Shown: positions 1 through 8,037, counted from the stretch's first letter. The stretch is 24,845 nt of DNA from Pseudomonadota bacterium (GCA_016195205.1 JACQAB010000161.1:1-24845), one strand, 5' to 3'. Numbers and translations: made by a program. The notes: generated by a model from the sequence alone, not told the origin.

Positions 1-31
1 ACACACAAACCATAAAAAAAGATCTTACCAA

Positions 32-3000
32 CTACCCGGAGCCAAGCCGCGCCGTGCCTACGGTGCCACTAGATAGGTTACTGGCATTCAAGGTGGTAAG
101 CGATGCGCCCGATCCGCTGAACAGACTCGCCGTCATCGTGCCGGTGAACGCGCCCGCGCCCACCACGTCGAGCGCCACCGCCGGGGTCGCCGAGCCGATG
201 CCCACATAGCCGCTGCCCAAAATCGTCATCGCCGTGGCGGCGGTGTTATCGGTGGTGCCGCTGGAACCTGCCGCAAACGTTTTGAAGGTAATTTTGCTGG
301 TACCGGTACCCGTGGAGGTGCCGCTGGAAAATACCAGATCGCCGCCCGCCTTGTCGGTCGCTCCGCTGGTCGCGCCGCCCGATTGCAGCGTCAGCGCATA
401 CCCCGCCGTGTTACTGGCCGTGCCGCGTTCCATGCCGATCGTGCGCGCTGCGGCTCCGCCCAATCCAAGGATGCTGCTGGGCGTGGTCGTTCCCAGGCCC
501 AGGCGATGGTTGGTGGCATCCCAGAAGAAATAGCTGCCATCGGAAGTTAAGCCGCCCGAGCCATCGCTAATCTGCACGGCACCGGCCACACCTGAACCTA
601 CGCCGCCCGTTGTGCCCGCGCCGCCCGCCTGTCCCGCGACAATCATGGTGCCGGCGCGCGCCGCGCCATTCACATCCAGCGGATAGGCCGGCGTGTTGGT
701 GGCGATGCCCAAGCGATGATTGGTGCTGTCCCAATAAAAATTGCCGGTGTCGGCGGCAAGATCACCGGCGTTGTTAAACTGCACGTCGCCCGTCGAGCCC
801 GCCGCATTCGCGCCCGCCGCCACCCAGGCCGAGCCGTTGTAGACGTTCAACTTGTTGGTCGTGGTGTTGTAGACCGTGAGGCCCGTGGCCGGGCTCGAGA
901 TGGCATCGCGCTGAGCCGTCGTCACGCGCGGCGGTAAAAGGCCCTTGGTGGTCGAATAAATATCCACCAGCGCCGAAGCCGCGGGCGTCGCCGTGCCAAT
1001 CCCCACCGTCCCGGCGCCTTTAGGCGTAAGGATAATACTTATATTCGTGTCGGTACCGGCGGCGGCGATCGAGGGATGGCTACTTGCCGCCGCGCCGCTG
1101 ATGTTCAGGTAATTCACGTTCGAGGTGCCGCCTGTGAAGCGCGCCACATCGGTGCCGCCCGCCGCCAAGCCCATCACATCGGCGCCGACGCGGTAAAGGC
1201 CGGTGTTGGTGTCATTGGTGAAGTAAAGCCCTGGCGCCGTCACGACACCGTCAGGCAGGCTTACATTGCCGGTGAGCGTGCCGGTCACATTGCCTACCAC
1301 GTTGCCTGTAAGGTTACCGATGAGGCCGCCCGTGGCGGTCACGCTTCCGGCAAACGTTGCCGCCCCGCTTGAGCGCGTGAGAGTCAGCACGTTGATCAGG
1401 GCGGCACCGGAATCGTCATAACTGGTGATCACGTAATCCGATCCGACATTGCTGCCGCCTTCGGCCGTGGAATTTGTATAAGCCGCCCAGCGGTTCGTGG
1501 CGGCGGTGGTATAGATCAGCGAACGGTTCGATCCTGCCGCGCCGCGAATGGCAATGTTGCCGCCATAAACATCCAGCTTTTGCGTCGGCGTGGCGGTGCC
1601 GATGCCCATGTTTCCGCTGGGGTCAATCACCACCGTCACCACACCATCATTCGTGAAGGTGATGGTGCCGTTTGAGCCGGTGTCACCGACACTGATGCCG
1701 CTGTCGCCCTGACTGATCTGCGAGGTGGAAACGTTGTTGGCGGCGGTGACGATACCTTTGGCGGTCACCGTGCCCCAGGTATAGGTGCCGGCGGTAACGC
1801 CCGAGTCAGGCAGGCGAGCCCAGTCCAGCGTGCCGCTGGTAAGGTTGGTGGCATTGTCGGTCCCTAAATTCGAGCGCGCGCCCGCCGCCGTGGCCGCACC
1901 GGTACCCCCTGCGGTAATCGCCACGCAGCAGCCGGTTACCCCCGTGGCCGCGACCGAGCCGGCCGAGCCGCTGGCGTTGCCGGTAATGTCGCCTGTGATG
2001 GCCACGCCACTCATCGTGCCGCCGGTCACGGCGATCGCGTTAGCGTTCTGCGTGGCCATGGTGCCAAGGCCGAGCGTGCTGCGCCCGGAAGCCGCATCGG
2101 CGGCGATAAACAAAGCATCGCCTACGCTCGTAGAGCCCAGCGTCGCGCGGGCTGCTCCGGCGCTCGCCGCGATAAACAAAGCATCACCCACGCTCGTGGA
2201 ACCAAGGGTCGAACGCCCGGCCGCTGCCGTGGCCGCAATGAACAGCGCATCGCCCACGGTGGTTGATCCCAACGTGGTGCGTCCCGCAGCCGCCGTGGCC
2301 GCCGTGAAGAGGGCATCACCTACGGCGGTTGAACCAAGCGTTGTACGCGCCGCTCCTGCGGTGGCCGCCGTGAAAACCGCATCGCCGACAGTGGTTGATC
2401 CTAAAGTGCTGCGCGCCGCAGCCGCCGTGGCCGCTGTGAAGAGGGCGTCACCTGTTGCCGTCGAACCCAAATTGGTGCGCGCGCCGCCTGCGGTTGCCGC
2501 GCCCGTACCACCCGAAGTCAGGGCCAAGGGCGTGGTAAGTGTCAGGCTTCCCGCCGTCATTGAACCGTCCTGATTGACTTTCACGGCGTTGGTGTCGATG
2601 CCGAATTTGACCTGGCTGCTGCTGGAAACTTGCCAGACATTGGCGCGATTGATGGTTTCAGCCACGGTGGACGTAATAATACGGTCATCGCCCTGTGCGG
2701 CTGTATCACCGCATTTGGTGTTGAGGGTGCCGTCCGGGCCAGCAGATATCACCGTGATGGCCGGAGAAGCCGGAGAAGCCACCGCGTTTTCCCACCGGCA
2801 ATAGATGTAAAATTTGCCCCACGGGTCGAGCTGTTTCACGCCGGTGGACACATCGATCACGCCCACATCGTGCGGGGTGCCGGTGTCACCGGCGTTGCCA
2901 TAGCTGGTTGGCAGGCGCGCGGCATCGCTGCCGGAGGCTACCGTGGCCATGGAATAGACGGCCGGCGGCTGCACGATCGTGCTGGTGGCAGAGTCAAGAA

Positions 3001-3208
3001 CCGCACTTGCCGAAAGCGTTTGACCCGCCGCCTGTAATTGCGAGCGCGCGGTGTTGACCGCCGTCATCTCAGCGTTGCTGCGCAGAATTTGCGAATAGCC
3101 GGAGAACATCACCGCCGCGCCGATGCCCGCCAGGGCCAGCATGTAAAGCAGAGGCGCCAGCATGAAACCAGCGCGCATGGAAGATGATCGCCGCGGTAAT
3201 GGGCGCAT
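32..3208 (-). CDS. Prepilin-like N-terminus fused to phage-tail-fibre-like repeat protein
   Basis: A 1058-residue predicted surface protein. Residues 11-40 hold a basic leader, a Gly-Phe junction and a hydrophobic helix, like a type IV prepilin or pseudopilin, although the usual Glu at mature position 5 is not present. Residues about 128-176 contain a DPWG motif followed by SAGPDG and a GDD segment, which resembles the C-terminal part of GspG-type pseudopilins. From residue 245 onward the protein is Gly/Ala/Thr/Ser-rich: six 22-residue repeats (245-376), then several GIGTATP...LDV modules and two W-D-(S/A)-T-N-H-R-L-G modules, as found in phage tail fibres and large adhesins. The protein ends at ARLGSG, where homologous repeat proteins commonly continue, and no C-terminal chaperone domain is seen. 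Start ATG at 3208 has no clear Shine-Dalgarno; ATG at 3178 (residue 11) is an alternative. Inference: a pilus-tip or surface adhesin. The tail-fibre similarity and hydrophobic N-terminus are visible; the function is not proven. Confidence 0.7.
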   Translation of the reverse strand: MRPLPRRSSSMRAGFMLAPLLYMLALAGIGAAVMFSGYSQILRSNAEMTAVNTARSQLQAAGQTLSASAVLDSATSTIVQPPAVYSMATVASGSDAARLPTSYGNAGDTGTPHDVGVIDVSTGVKQLDPWGKFYIYCRWENAVASPASPAITVISAGPDGTLNTKCGDTAAQGDDRIITSTVAETINRANVWQVSSSSQVKFGIDTNAVKVNQDGSMTAGSLTLTTPLALTSGGTGAATAGGARTNLGSTATGDALFTAATAAAARSTLGSTTVGDAVFTAATAGAARTTLGSTAVGDALFTAATAAAGRTTLGSTTVGDALFIAATAAAGRSTLGSTSVGDALFIAASAGAARATLGSTSVGDALFIAADAASGRSTLGLGTMATQNANAIAVTGGTMSGVAITGDITGNASGSAGSVAATGVTGCCVAITAGGTGAATAAGARSNLGTDNATNLTSGTLDWARLPDSGVTAGTYTWGTVTAKGIVTAANNVSTSQISQGDSGISVGDTGSNGTITFTNDGVVTVVIDPSGNMGIGTATPTQKLDVYGGNIAIRGAAGSNRSLIYTTAATNRWAAYTNSTAEGGSNVGSDYVITSYDDSGAALINVLTLTRSSGAATFAGSVTATGGLIGNLTGNVVGNVTGTLTGNVSLPDGVVTAPGLYFTNDTNTGLYRVGADVMGLAAGGTDVARFTGGTSNVNYLNISGAAASSHPSIAAAGTDTNISIILTPKGAGTVGIGTATPAASALVDIYSTTKGLLPPRVTTAQRDAISSPATGLTVYNTTTNKLNVYNGSAWVAAGANAAGSTGDVQFNNAGDLAADTGNFYWDSTNHRLGIATNTPAYPLDVNGAARAGTMIVAGQAGGAGTTGGVGSGVAGAVQISDGSGGLTSDGSYFFWDATNHRLGLGTTTPSSILGLGGAAARTIGMERGTASNTAGYALTLQSGGATSGATDKAGGDLVFSSGTSTGTGTSKITFKTFAAGSSGTTDNTAATAMTILGSGYVGIGSATPAVALDVVGAGAFTGTMTASLFSGSGASLTTLNASNLSSGTVGTARLGSG
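2081..2476 (-). repeat. Six tandem 66-bp coding repeats
   Basis: Six complete 22-codon repeats lie in frame inside the large surface-protein gene. The consensus is (S/T)TLGSTTVGDALF followed by TAATAAAGR, and the copies begin at residues 245, 267, 289, 311, 333 and 355. A diverged seventh start (STLGLGTMATQNA) follows. The copies differ mainly at a few positions: T/A/S after GST, T/I after F, and the last four residues. This fits expansion by unequal recombination followed by limited drift. The repeats are coding and have no unique spacers, so they are not CRISPR. Confidence 0.9.
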
Positions 3209-3546
3209 ATGTCAGGGATTGCAGGCATTTGGCCGCAATCCTGCTCCATCTTTGATCGAATTATTTAATAAAGCCTTTATCATTGTTAAAATGCGAAATG
3301 CATCTTCTTCAAATGCAAAATGCTCCAGTTAAGGGCGCATGAATTATTGAACCGCAACCAAAACAACTCTTCCGAAAAGAAGCAGAGAAACGGCCAATAA
3401 ATGCGACGCCTGTACACAAGCACGGGCGCACAAAAGCAACAGCGCTCAGCGAAAGAGGAACGAAACGAGTTTTTCAAGAATCAGGGTAAACCAAAATCAA
3501 GCACGTTGCCGAATCCTGCCAGCCTGTCTTATCTCGATCTAATGAC
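3209..3546. other. Intergenic region, 338 bp, upstream of surface protein
   Basis: No convincing gene is seen. The part nearest the surface-protein start contains an imperfect inverted repeat (GGATTGC at 3216-3222, GCAATCC at 3235-3241) that would lie in its 5' untranslated region. An AT-rich stretch around 3262-3289 on the minus strand contains TTAACA (3289-3284) and a weak -10-like TAAATA (3267-3262) with 16-nt spacing, a possible but unproven promoter. A 49-codon plus-strand ORF (3401-3550) and a TTG-initiated minus-strand ORF (3286-3477) exist but lack recognisable products or good ribosome-binding sites. The region is visibly richer in A+T than the flanking genes. Confidence 0.5.
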
Positions 3547-4344
3547 TTAGCGGGCAAAGAATAAAATAATCGCTCCAAGAAGAATGCGGTAAATCGCAAA
3601 AGGCGTGAAACCCACGCGCACAATCAAACGTATAAAGACGGCAATGGCCAGCATTCCAAAAACAAAACTTGAGACAAAACCGACGCTCATGAGAACCAAG
3701 TCGGATGACGAAAGGCCGGTCCAGTTCTTATACAGATCATAAAGCGCCGCCGCCGTCAGCGTGGGCACGGCCAGAAAAAAAGAAAATTCCGCGGCGGTTT
3801 TGCGGTCGAGGCCGCTGAACATTCCGCCGATAATCGTCGCGCCCGAACGCGACACGCCCGGCACCATGGCGGCGCATTGAAATAATCCGATTTTCAGGGC
3901 GGTGAGCCAGCCCATATGGTCCACGTCGTTGATCGTCACCGCCAGGCGCAGCCGGTCAATAACCAGCATCACCACCCCGCCCACGATCAGGCTAATGGCC
4001 ACCACCTGCGGATTAAAAAGATAGGTTTTAATCACGTGGTGAAATAACAGACCCAGCGCCGCCGCGGGCAAAAACGCCAGTAGCAGCACGCCCACGAATT
4101 TCTGTGAGCGTGGCTCTTTTAGCGACACGGCCACATTCCAAAAACGCGCGCGATAGACCCACAACACGGCCACGATGGCGCCGACTTGAATGACAACATC
4201 GAAAACCGAGGCCGAAGGCCCCTCGAATTTCAGCGCATGGCCGAACAGAATAAGATGGCCGGTGGAAGAGACGGGCAGAAACTCCGTCAGCCCTTCGACG
4301 AGGCCAAGAAGAACTGCTTTGAATAAGAGGATAAGATCGGGCAT
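3547..4344 (-). CDS. uppP: Undecaprenyl-diphosphate phosphatase UppP (BacA)
   Basis: A 265-residue integral membrane enzyme that dephosphorylates undecaprenyl diphosphate to the monophosphate lipid carrier, recycling it for peptidoglycan and other envelope polymers. Over-expression in other bacteria gives bacitracin resistance. Both family signatures are present: the N-terminal Glu-rich motif GLVEGLTEFLPVSSTGHL (residues 14-31, with E17 and E21) and PGVSRSGAT (162-170) with the conserved Arg166. Several hydrophobic segments fill the rest, as expected for this polytopic family, and the length is normal (about 265-275 aa). The start is ATG at 4344; it lies 5 nt from a palindromic repeat that separates it from the upstream DUF2336 gene on the same strand, so the two may be co-transcribed. 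The stop is TAA at 3549. Confidence 0.96.
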   Translation of the reverse strand: MPDLILLFKAVLLGLVEGLTEFLPVSSTGHLILFGHALKFEGPSASVFDVVIQVGAIVAVLWVYRARFWNVAVSLKEPRSQKFVGVLLLAFLPAAALGLLFHHVIKTYLFNPQVVAISLIVGGVVMLVIDRLRLAVTINDVDHMGWLTALKIGLFQCAAMVPGVSRSGATIIGGMFSGLDRKTAAEFSFFLAVPTLTAAALYDLYKNWTGLSSSDLVLMSVGFVSSFVFGMLAIAVFIRLIVRVGFTPFAIYRILLGAIILFFAR

Positions 4345-4349
4345 GAAAA

Positions 4350-4432
4350 AGGTTCGAAGGTGCGAGGGTTCGGAGATTCGGAGCTATAAACCCGGCTTCT
4401 TCGAACTTTCGCACCTCCAAACCTTCGAACCT
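4350..4432. repeat. Hairpin with arms of four degenerate 8-bp units
   Basis: The left arm (4350-4381) reads as four octamers: AGGTTCGA, AGGTGCGA, GGGTTCGG, AGATTCGG. The right arm (4401-4432) reads TCGAACTT, TCGCACCT, CCAAACCT, TCGAACCT, which are octamers of the same kind in inverse orientation. The arms can pair over most of their length around a loop centred near 4391. The last right-arm unit contains the TAG stop of the DUF2336 gene (4433-4431), and the left arm begins 5 nt before the uppP start codon. The architecture matches the elements at 11395-11466 and 16844-16919, which use 7-bp units. Confidence 0.85.
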
Positions 4433-5531
4433 AGGCCGCTTTATCCAACAGATCGCTGAGCTTGTCGAGCAAGTAATTAAGGTCTTCCTGATTGAAGTCC
4501 TGGCATTGCGTTAAAATACGCTCGATGACTCGGGCGCGGGTGCGGTCGCGGTCACGCTCGCCGCCGGTGAGCGGCGTTTCCTGAACCACTTCCAGCGCCA
4601 CCAGCAAAATCGGATACATGCCGGGGGGCAGAGCGGTTTTGTCGTAAAGCGATTTCAGGCCAAGCTTGCCCTTGTCGTGAACCAGCGCCTGGGCGTTGGA
4701 CAAAGGGATGCCGGCCAGCACCGCCAGGGAGGCTTCAAAAAAACTGATATCACCCACGCACAGCGCGCGCAGGATCAAGCTGGGCGTTAACCGCCCGGTT
4801 TCTTTTAACTGACGCACCAATCCCAGAACATCCTGGCGCGATCCGCCCAGCAGGTCGACGGTGGCGCGTTCGCGGCTTTGCATGATCACGTCGGAAATCA
4901 AGTCGCGGGGCAAGTCGTGATGCACAATAAGATGCTCGCGCAGGGCTTCTGAAACGCGCGCCACCAAACGTTCGGCCACCGCCAGTGGCAGTTGCTGCCG
5001 CCGCACCATGGATTCCTGCACCTGCGGCTGGTCGCCGAAACGATGAATGGCTTTATCGAAGGTTTTTTCGGCAATCTTCGCTTTTGGATTGTTGAACAGC
5101 GTGGTGACCACCTGTTCGGTTCCCTTCTCGACCAGCGCTTCGGAAACTTTTTCAGACACGTTTTCACGGCGGGCAATGGCCTGCTGCTTGGCGGCCGATT
5201 GTCCAGAAATGATTTCAAGCAGGTCTTCGTCAGTCAACAGCGTGGAATGTTCCAGCACCGGCAGGGAAACTTCTTCCACATCGCGCGCCAGGCGCAGGGC
5301 CACATCGCGCGGCAGGCGCTTGGCGCTTTTCACGCTGACGGCCAAGGCCGCGCGCACCTGTACCGCCAGATCGCGCGCCAGATGCCGCACAATATCCTGC
5401 GACAGGGCCATTTCACTTTCGGCAAGATTCATGTCGGCAAGGCGACGCCCCACTTTGACGGCAACGTCGGCGCGCGTGTGCGGCGAAGGATCGGCCAGCA
5501 GCCGGGCGATGTCTTCCTTGCTTAGTTCCAT
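4431..5531 (-). CDS. DUF2336 domain protein
   Basis: A 366-residue, mostly alpha-helical protein of the DUF2336 family, which is found mainly in Alphaproteobacteria and has no firmly established biochemical role. The N-terminal part (LLADPSPHTRADVAVKVGR, residues 11-29) and the later repeated patterns of A-x-x-L-A and L-x-D-x-x-P (residues 50-230) look like HEAT-type helical repeats, suggesting protein-protein contacts. No signal peptide or membrane segment is seen, so it is probably cytoplasmic. The ATG at 5531 is the first residue of the family-like sequence; no strong Shine-Dalgarno precedes it. It is divergent from apt, with 84 bp between start codons, and lies upstream of uppP on the same strand. 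The stop codon overlaps the terminal unit of the palindromic repeat at 4350-4432. Family assignment is by sequence recognition only. Confidence 0.8.
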   Translation of the reverse strand: MELSKEDIARLLADPSPHTRADVAVKVGRRLADMNLAESEMALSQDIVRHLARDLAVQVRAALAVSVKSAKRLPRDVALRLARDVEEVSLPVLEHSTLLTDEDLLEIISGQSAAKQQAIARRENVSEKVSEALVEKGTEQVVTTLFNNPKAKIAEKTFDKAIHRFGDQPQVQESMVRRQQLPLAVAERLVARVSEALREHLIVHHDLPRDLISDVIMQSRERATVDLLGGSRQDVLGLVRQLKETGRLTPSLILRALCVGDISFFEASLAVLAGIPLSNAQALVHDKGKLGLKSLYDKTALPPGMYPILLVALEVVQETPLTGGERDRDRTRARVIERILTQCQDFNQEDLNYLLDKLSDLLDKAA

Positions 5532-5571
5532 GGGCAGGTATGTTATGCTCGGCGGGGTTGCGCGTCAAAGC

Positions 5572-5597
5572 AGGAGGGGTTTAAAGTGGCCCCTCCT
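5572..5597 (+). promoter_or_regulatory. Perfect 8-bp hairpin in the apt leader
   Basis: AGGAGGGG (5572-5579) and CCCCTCCT (5590-5597) are exact reverse complements around a 10-nt loop, followed by TTTC. The structure ends 18 nt before the apt ATG at 5616 and 10 nt before its likely ribosome-binding site (GAGG, 5607-5610). In an apt mRNA it could act as an attenuator-like hairpin. The short T-run makes it a weak terminator, and its role is inference. Confidence 0.4.
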
Positions 5598-5615
5598 TTC
5601 TGCTCCGAGGCTTTC

Positions 5616-6131
5616 ATGGATTTAAAGCAACACATCCGCGCCATTCCCGACTTCCCGAAGCCCGGCATACTCTTTTATGACATCTCCACTTTGCTGATGA
5701 ATGGCACCGCCTGGAGCGAAACCATCAACCGCCTGGCCGAGGAAGTTCAGAAAGTGAAGCCCGAACGCCTGCTGGGCATTGAATCGCGCGGGTTGATGGT
5801 GTCCGCCGCGCTGTCGCATAGGCTGGGATGCGGCTTCGCCATGGTGCGCAAGAAGAACAAGCTGCCCGGCCCGGTGATTGCCTATAAATACGCGCTTGAA
5901 TATGGCGAGGACGTCATCGAGGTCCAGGCCGACGCCGTCACCAAAGACCAAAAGGTTGTGGTGGTGGATGACCTGCTGGCCACCGGGGGAACCATGAGTG
6001 CGGCAATTACGCTGGCGCGCAAGCTGGGCGCCAATGTGGTGATGGCCGCCCTGATTATCGAACTTACCTTCCTGCAGGGCCGTAAAAAACTGGATGTACC
6101 CGTGTTCAGCCTGTTGCAATATGACAATTAG
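5616..6131 (+). CDS. apt: Adenine phosphoribosyltransferase
   Basis: A 171-residue cytoplasmic purine-salvage enzyme that converts adenine and PRPP to AMP and pyrophosphate. The N-terminus MDLKQHIRAIPDFPKPGILF is typical of Apt, and the PRPP-binding loop VVVVDDLLATGGT is at residues 114-126. The length fits the family (170-180 aa). ATG 5616 is preferred over the in-frame GTG at 5586: it gives the canonical N-terminus and has GAGG 5 nt upstream, and the extra GTG-initiated residues would be encoded by the leader hairpin. The gene is divergent from the DUF2336 gene. Its 3' end abuts a palindromic repeat (from 6137) and then the YejA-like gene on the same strand, so read-through is possible. Confidence 0.96.
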   Translation: MDLKQHIRAIPDFPKPGILFYDISTLLMNGTAWSETINRLAEEVQKVKPERLLGIESRGLMVSAALSHRLGCGFAMVRKKNKLPGPVIAYKYALEYGEDVIEVQADAVTKDQKVVVVDDLLATGGTMSAAITLARKLGANVVMAALIIELTFLQGRKKLDVPVFSLLQYDN

Positions 6132-6136
6132 AATAT

Positions 6137-6222
6137 GTCATGCCCGCGAAGGCGGGTATCCATGGCAATTACCTATCCGGCAGAAAGGCTTTGCCATGGA
6201 TCCCAGCTTTCGCTGGGATGAC
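6137..6222. repeat. GTCAT-type double palindrome at 5' end of yejA-like gene
   Basis: Two 32-nt arms (6137-6168 and 6191-6222) are inverted repeats identical at 27 of 32 positions, separated by 22 nt. Each arm also folds on itself: CCCGC/GCGGG in the first and CCCAGC/GCTGGG in the second. Some differences between arms preserve the inner stems (a C-G pair in one, an A-T pair in the other). This is a common design for dispersed bacterial palindromes. Here the spacer contains the GAAAGG ribosome-binding site and the right arm contains the ATG and the first nine codons of the downstream gene. Confidence 0.85.
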
Positions 6223-8022
6223 GTTCTCGTTTTTTGGTTAGCGCTTTTCTTTATTCTTCTCAGTTTTCCTCTTTCCGCCGAAGAATGGATCAGCACGCAC
6301 GCCATTGCCATGCATGGCGCGCCGAAATACGCCGCCGATTTCAAGGCCTTTGATTACGTGAACGCCGATGCGCCCAAAACCGGCACGCTGCGCCTGAATA
6401 TTGTCGGCACGTTTGACTCACTGAACCCGTTTATCGTCAAGGGCCGCGCGGTGGAAGGCACCGGCTATGTTTTTGAACCCTTGATGGCGCGCTCGCAGGA
6501 CGAGCCCTTCACGCTTTATCCCCTGATCGCCGAAAAGATTGACGTGAAGGCTGACCGTTCGGCCATTCGCTTTCATCTTAATCCCAAGGCGCGCTGGCAG
6601 GATGGCGAACCGGTCACTGCCGGCGACGTGCTGTTCTCATGGGAAGTTCTGCGCACCAAGGGCCGGCCCAATCACCGCGGCTATTATAATAAGGTGGCGC
6701 ACGCCGAAATGAATGATGCGCATACCGTGACCTTTACCTTCAAGCCCGGCGAAGACGGCGCGGTGGACCGTGAAATGCCCCTGATCATGGGTCTGATGAC
6801 GGTGCTGCCCGCTCATTTCTTCAAAGACAAAAACTTCGACGAAACCACACTGGCGCCCATGATCGGCAGCGGGCCCTATAAAATGACCAGGGTTGAACCG
6901 GGACGCAGCATCACTTTCACTCGCGATGAAAATTACTGGGGGCGCGACCTGCCCGCGCGACGGGGCTTGGGCAATTTCGACACCATTCGCTACGACTATT
7001 ACCGCGACGAGGATATCGCCAAGGAATCCTTCACTGCCCATCAGGTGGATGCCCGGCGTGAAACCGATCCGCGCCGCTGGGCCGAGTTGCAAAAAATTGC
7101 CACGGAAAAGCCGGACGGTTTTAAAACCTACGCCTTCACGCATCAGCGGCCCGAGCCGGTGCGCGCCTTTATCTTCAACATGCGCCACTCATTTTTCACT
7201 GATATCCGCGTGCGTGAGGCTTTGAACAACGCTTTTGACTTCGAATGGATGAACCGCACCCTGTTCCGCGGTGAATATAAGCGCACCGAAAGTTATTTCC
7301 CGAATTCCGAACTGGCAGTTACCGGCTTGCCTTCTGAAAAAGAACGCGGCTTGCTGGCGCCCTGGCGCAAAGAACTTCCCGCCGCGCTGTTTAAAAAGGC
7401 GTTCGCCCTGCCCCGCGCCAACGGCACCGGGCCCGGCGCGATGCGCGATAATCTACTGCACGCCACCGAATTGCTGCAGCGGGCGGGTTATGAAGTGAAG
7501 AACGGCATACTACACGACAAAAGCGGCAAGCCCCTAAGTTTCGAAATTCTTCTTTCCGACCCGCAGGATGAAAAAATTGCGCTGGAATATACGCGCATGC
7601 TGCAACGCCTGGGCATTGCCGTGCGCGTGCGCACGGTGGATGCGGCGCAGTTTCAATCGCGCCTGAACGACTTTGACTATGACATGATCCTGTTCCGCTG
7701 GGTGAACAGCCTTTCGCCCGGGAACGAGCAAGCCATTTATTGGGGCAGCAAGGCCGCCGATATCAAGGGCAGCCGCAACTATGCCGGCATTAAAAGCGCC
7801 GCGGTGGACGATCTGGTTCTGAAAATCACCGCCGCGCATACGCGTGAAGACCTGGTGGCCGCCGCGCATGCGCTGGACCGCGTGTTGCTGTGGAATTATT
7901 TAAGCGTGCCGCTGGCCTATCGCGGCGCGGATTTGTTCGCCATTTGGCCGGACATCGGCCTTCCTTCAAACCTGCCGCTTTATGGCATGGTGGTGGAGAG
8001 TTGGTGGACCGTGAAACGCTGA
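6196..8022 (+). CDS. YejA-like peptide ABC transporter substrate-binding protein
   Basis: A 608-residue extracytoplasmic solute-binding protein of family 5 (SBP_bac_5), closest in style to YejA, the peptide-binding component of YejABEF-type importers. Residues 11-28 form a hydrophobic secretion signal ending near PLSA, with mature protein from about EEWIS. The segment with AFDYVNADAPKTGTLRL and FDSLNPFIVKG (about 47-75) and a later NMRHSFFTDIRVREALN stretch are typical of the family. ATG 6196 is chosen because GAAAGG lies 7 nt upstream; ATG 6121, overlapping the apt stop, has no ribosome-binding site. The chosen start lies inside a palindromic repeat, so residues 1-9 (MDPSFRWDD) are repeat-derived and give an unusually acidic n-region. 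No permease or ATPase genes are adjacent, so its transporter partners are elsewhere or unknown. Confidence 0.87.
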   Translation: MDPSFRWDDVLVFWLALFFILLSFPLSAEEWISTHAIAMHGAPKYAADFKAFDYVNADAPKTGTLRLNIVGTFDSLNPFIVKGRAVEGTGYVFEPLMARSQDEPFTLYPLIAEKIDVKADRSAIRFHLNPKARWQDGEPVTAGDVLFSWEVLRTKGRPNHRGYYNKVAHAEMNDAHTVTFTFKPGEDGAVDREMPLIMGLMTVLPAHFFKDKNFDETTLAPMIGSGPYKMTRVEPGRSITFTRDENYWGRDLPARRGLGNFDTIRYDYYRDEDIAKESFTAHQVDARRETDPRRWAELQKIATEKPDGFKTYAFTHQRPEPVRAFIFNMRHSFFTDIRVREALNNAFDFEWMNRTLFRGEYKRTESYFPNSELAVTGLPSEKERGLLAPWRKELPAALFKKAFALPRANGTGPGAMRDNLLHATELLQRAGYEVKNGILHDKSGKPLSFEILLSDPQDEKIALEYTRMLQRLGIAVRVRTVDAAQFQSRLNDFDYDMILFRWVNSLSPGNEQAIYWGSKAADIKGSRNYAGIKSAAVDDLVLKITAAHTREDLVAAAHALDRVLLWNYLSVPLAYRGADLFAIWPDIGLPSNLPLYGMVVESWWTVKR

Positions 8023-8037
8023 CAACCTCAAACCAAT

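Noticed and set aside
2081..2476. CRISPR-like periodicity
   Set aside because: The repeats are contiguous, coding and without unique spacers.
1785..2573. 262-codon plus-strand frame across the tandem repeats
   Set aside because: It is a GC-rich shadow of the repeat array; the minus-strand reading has the recognisable modules.
3286..3550. Two small frames (3286-3477 minus, 3401-3550 plus)
   Set aside because: No good ribosome-binding sites, no recognisable product, and they overlap each other antisense.
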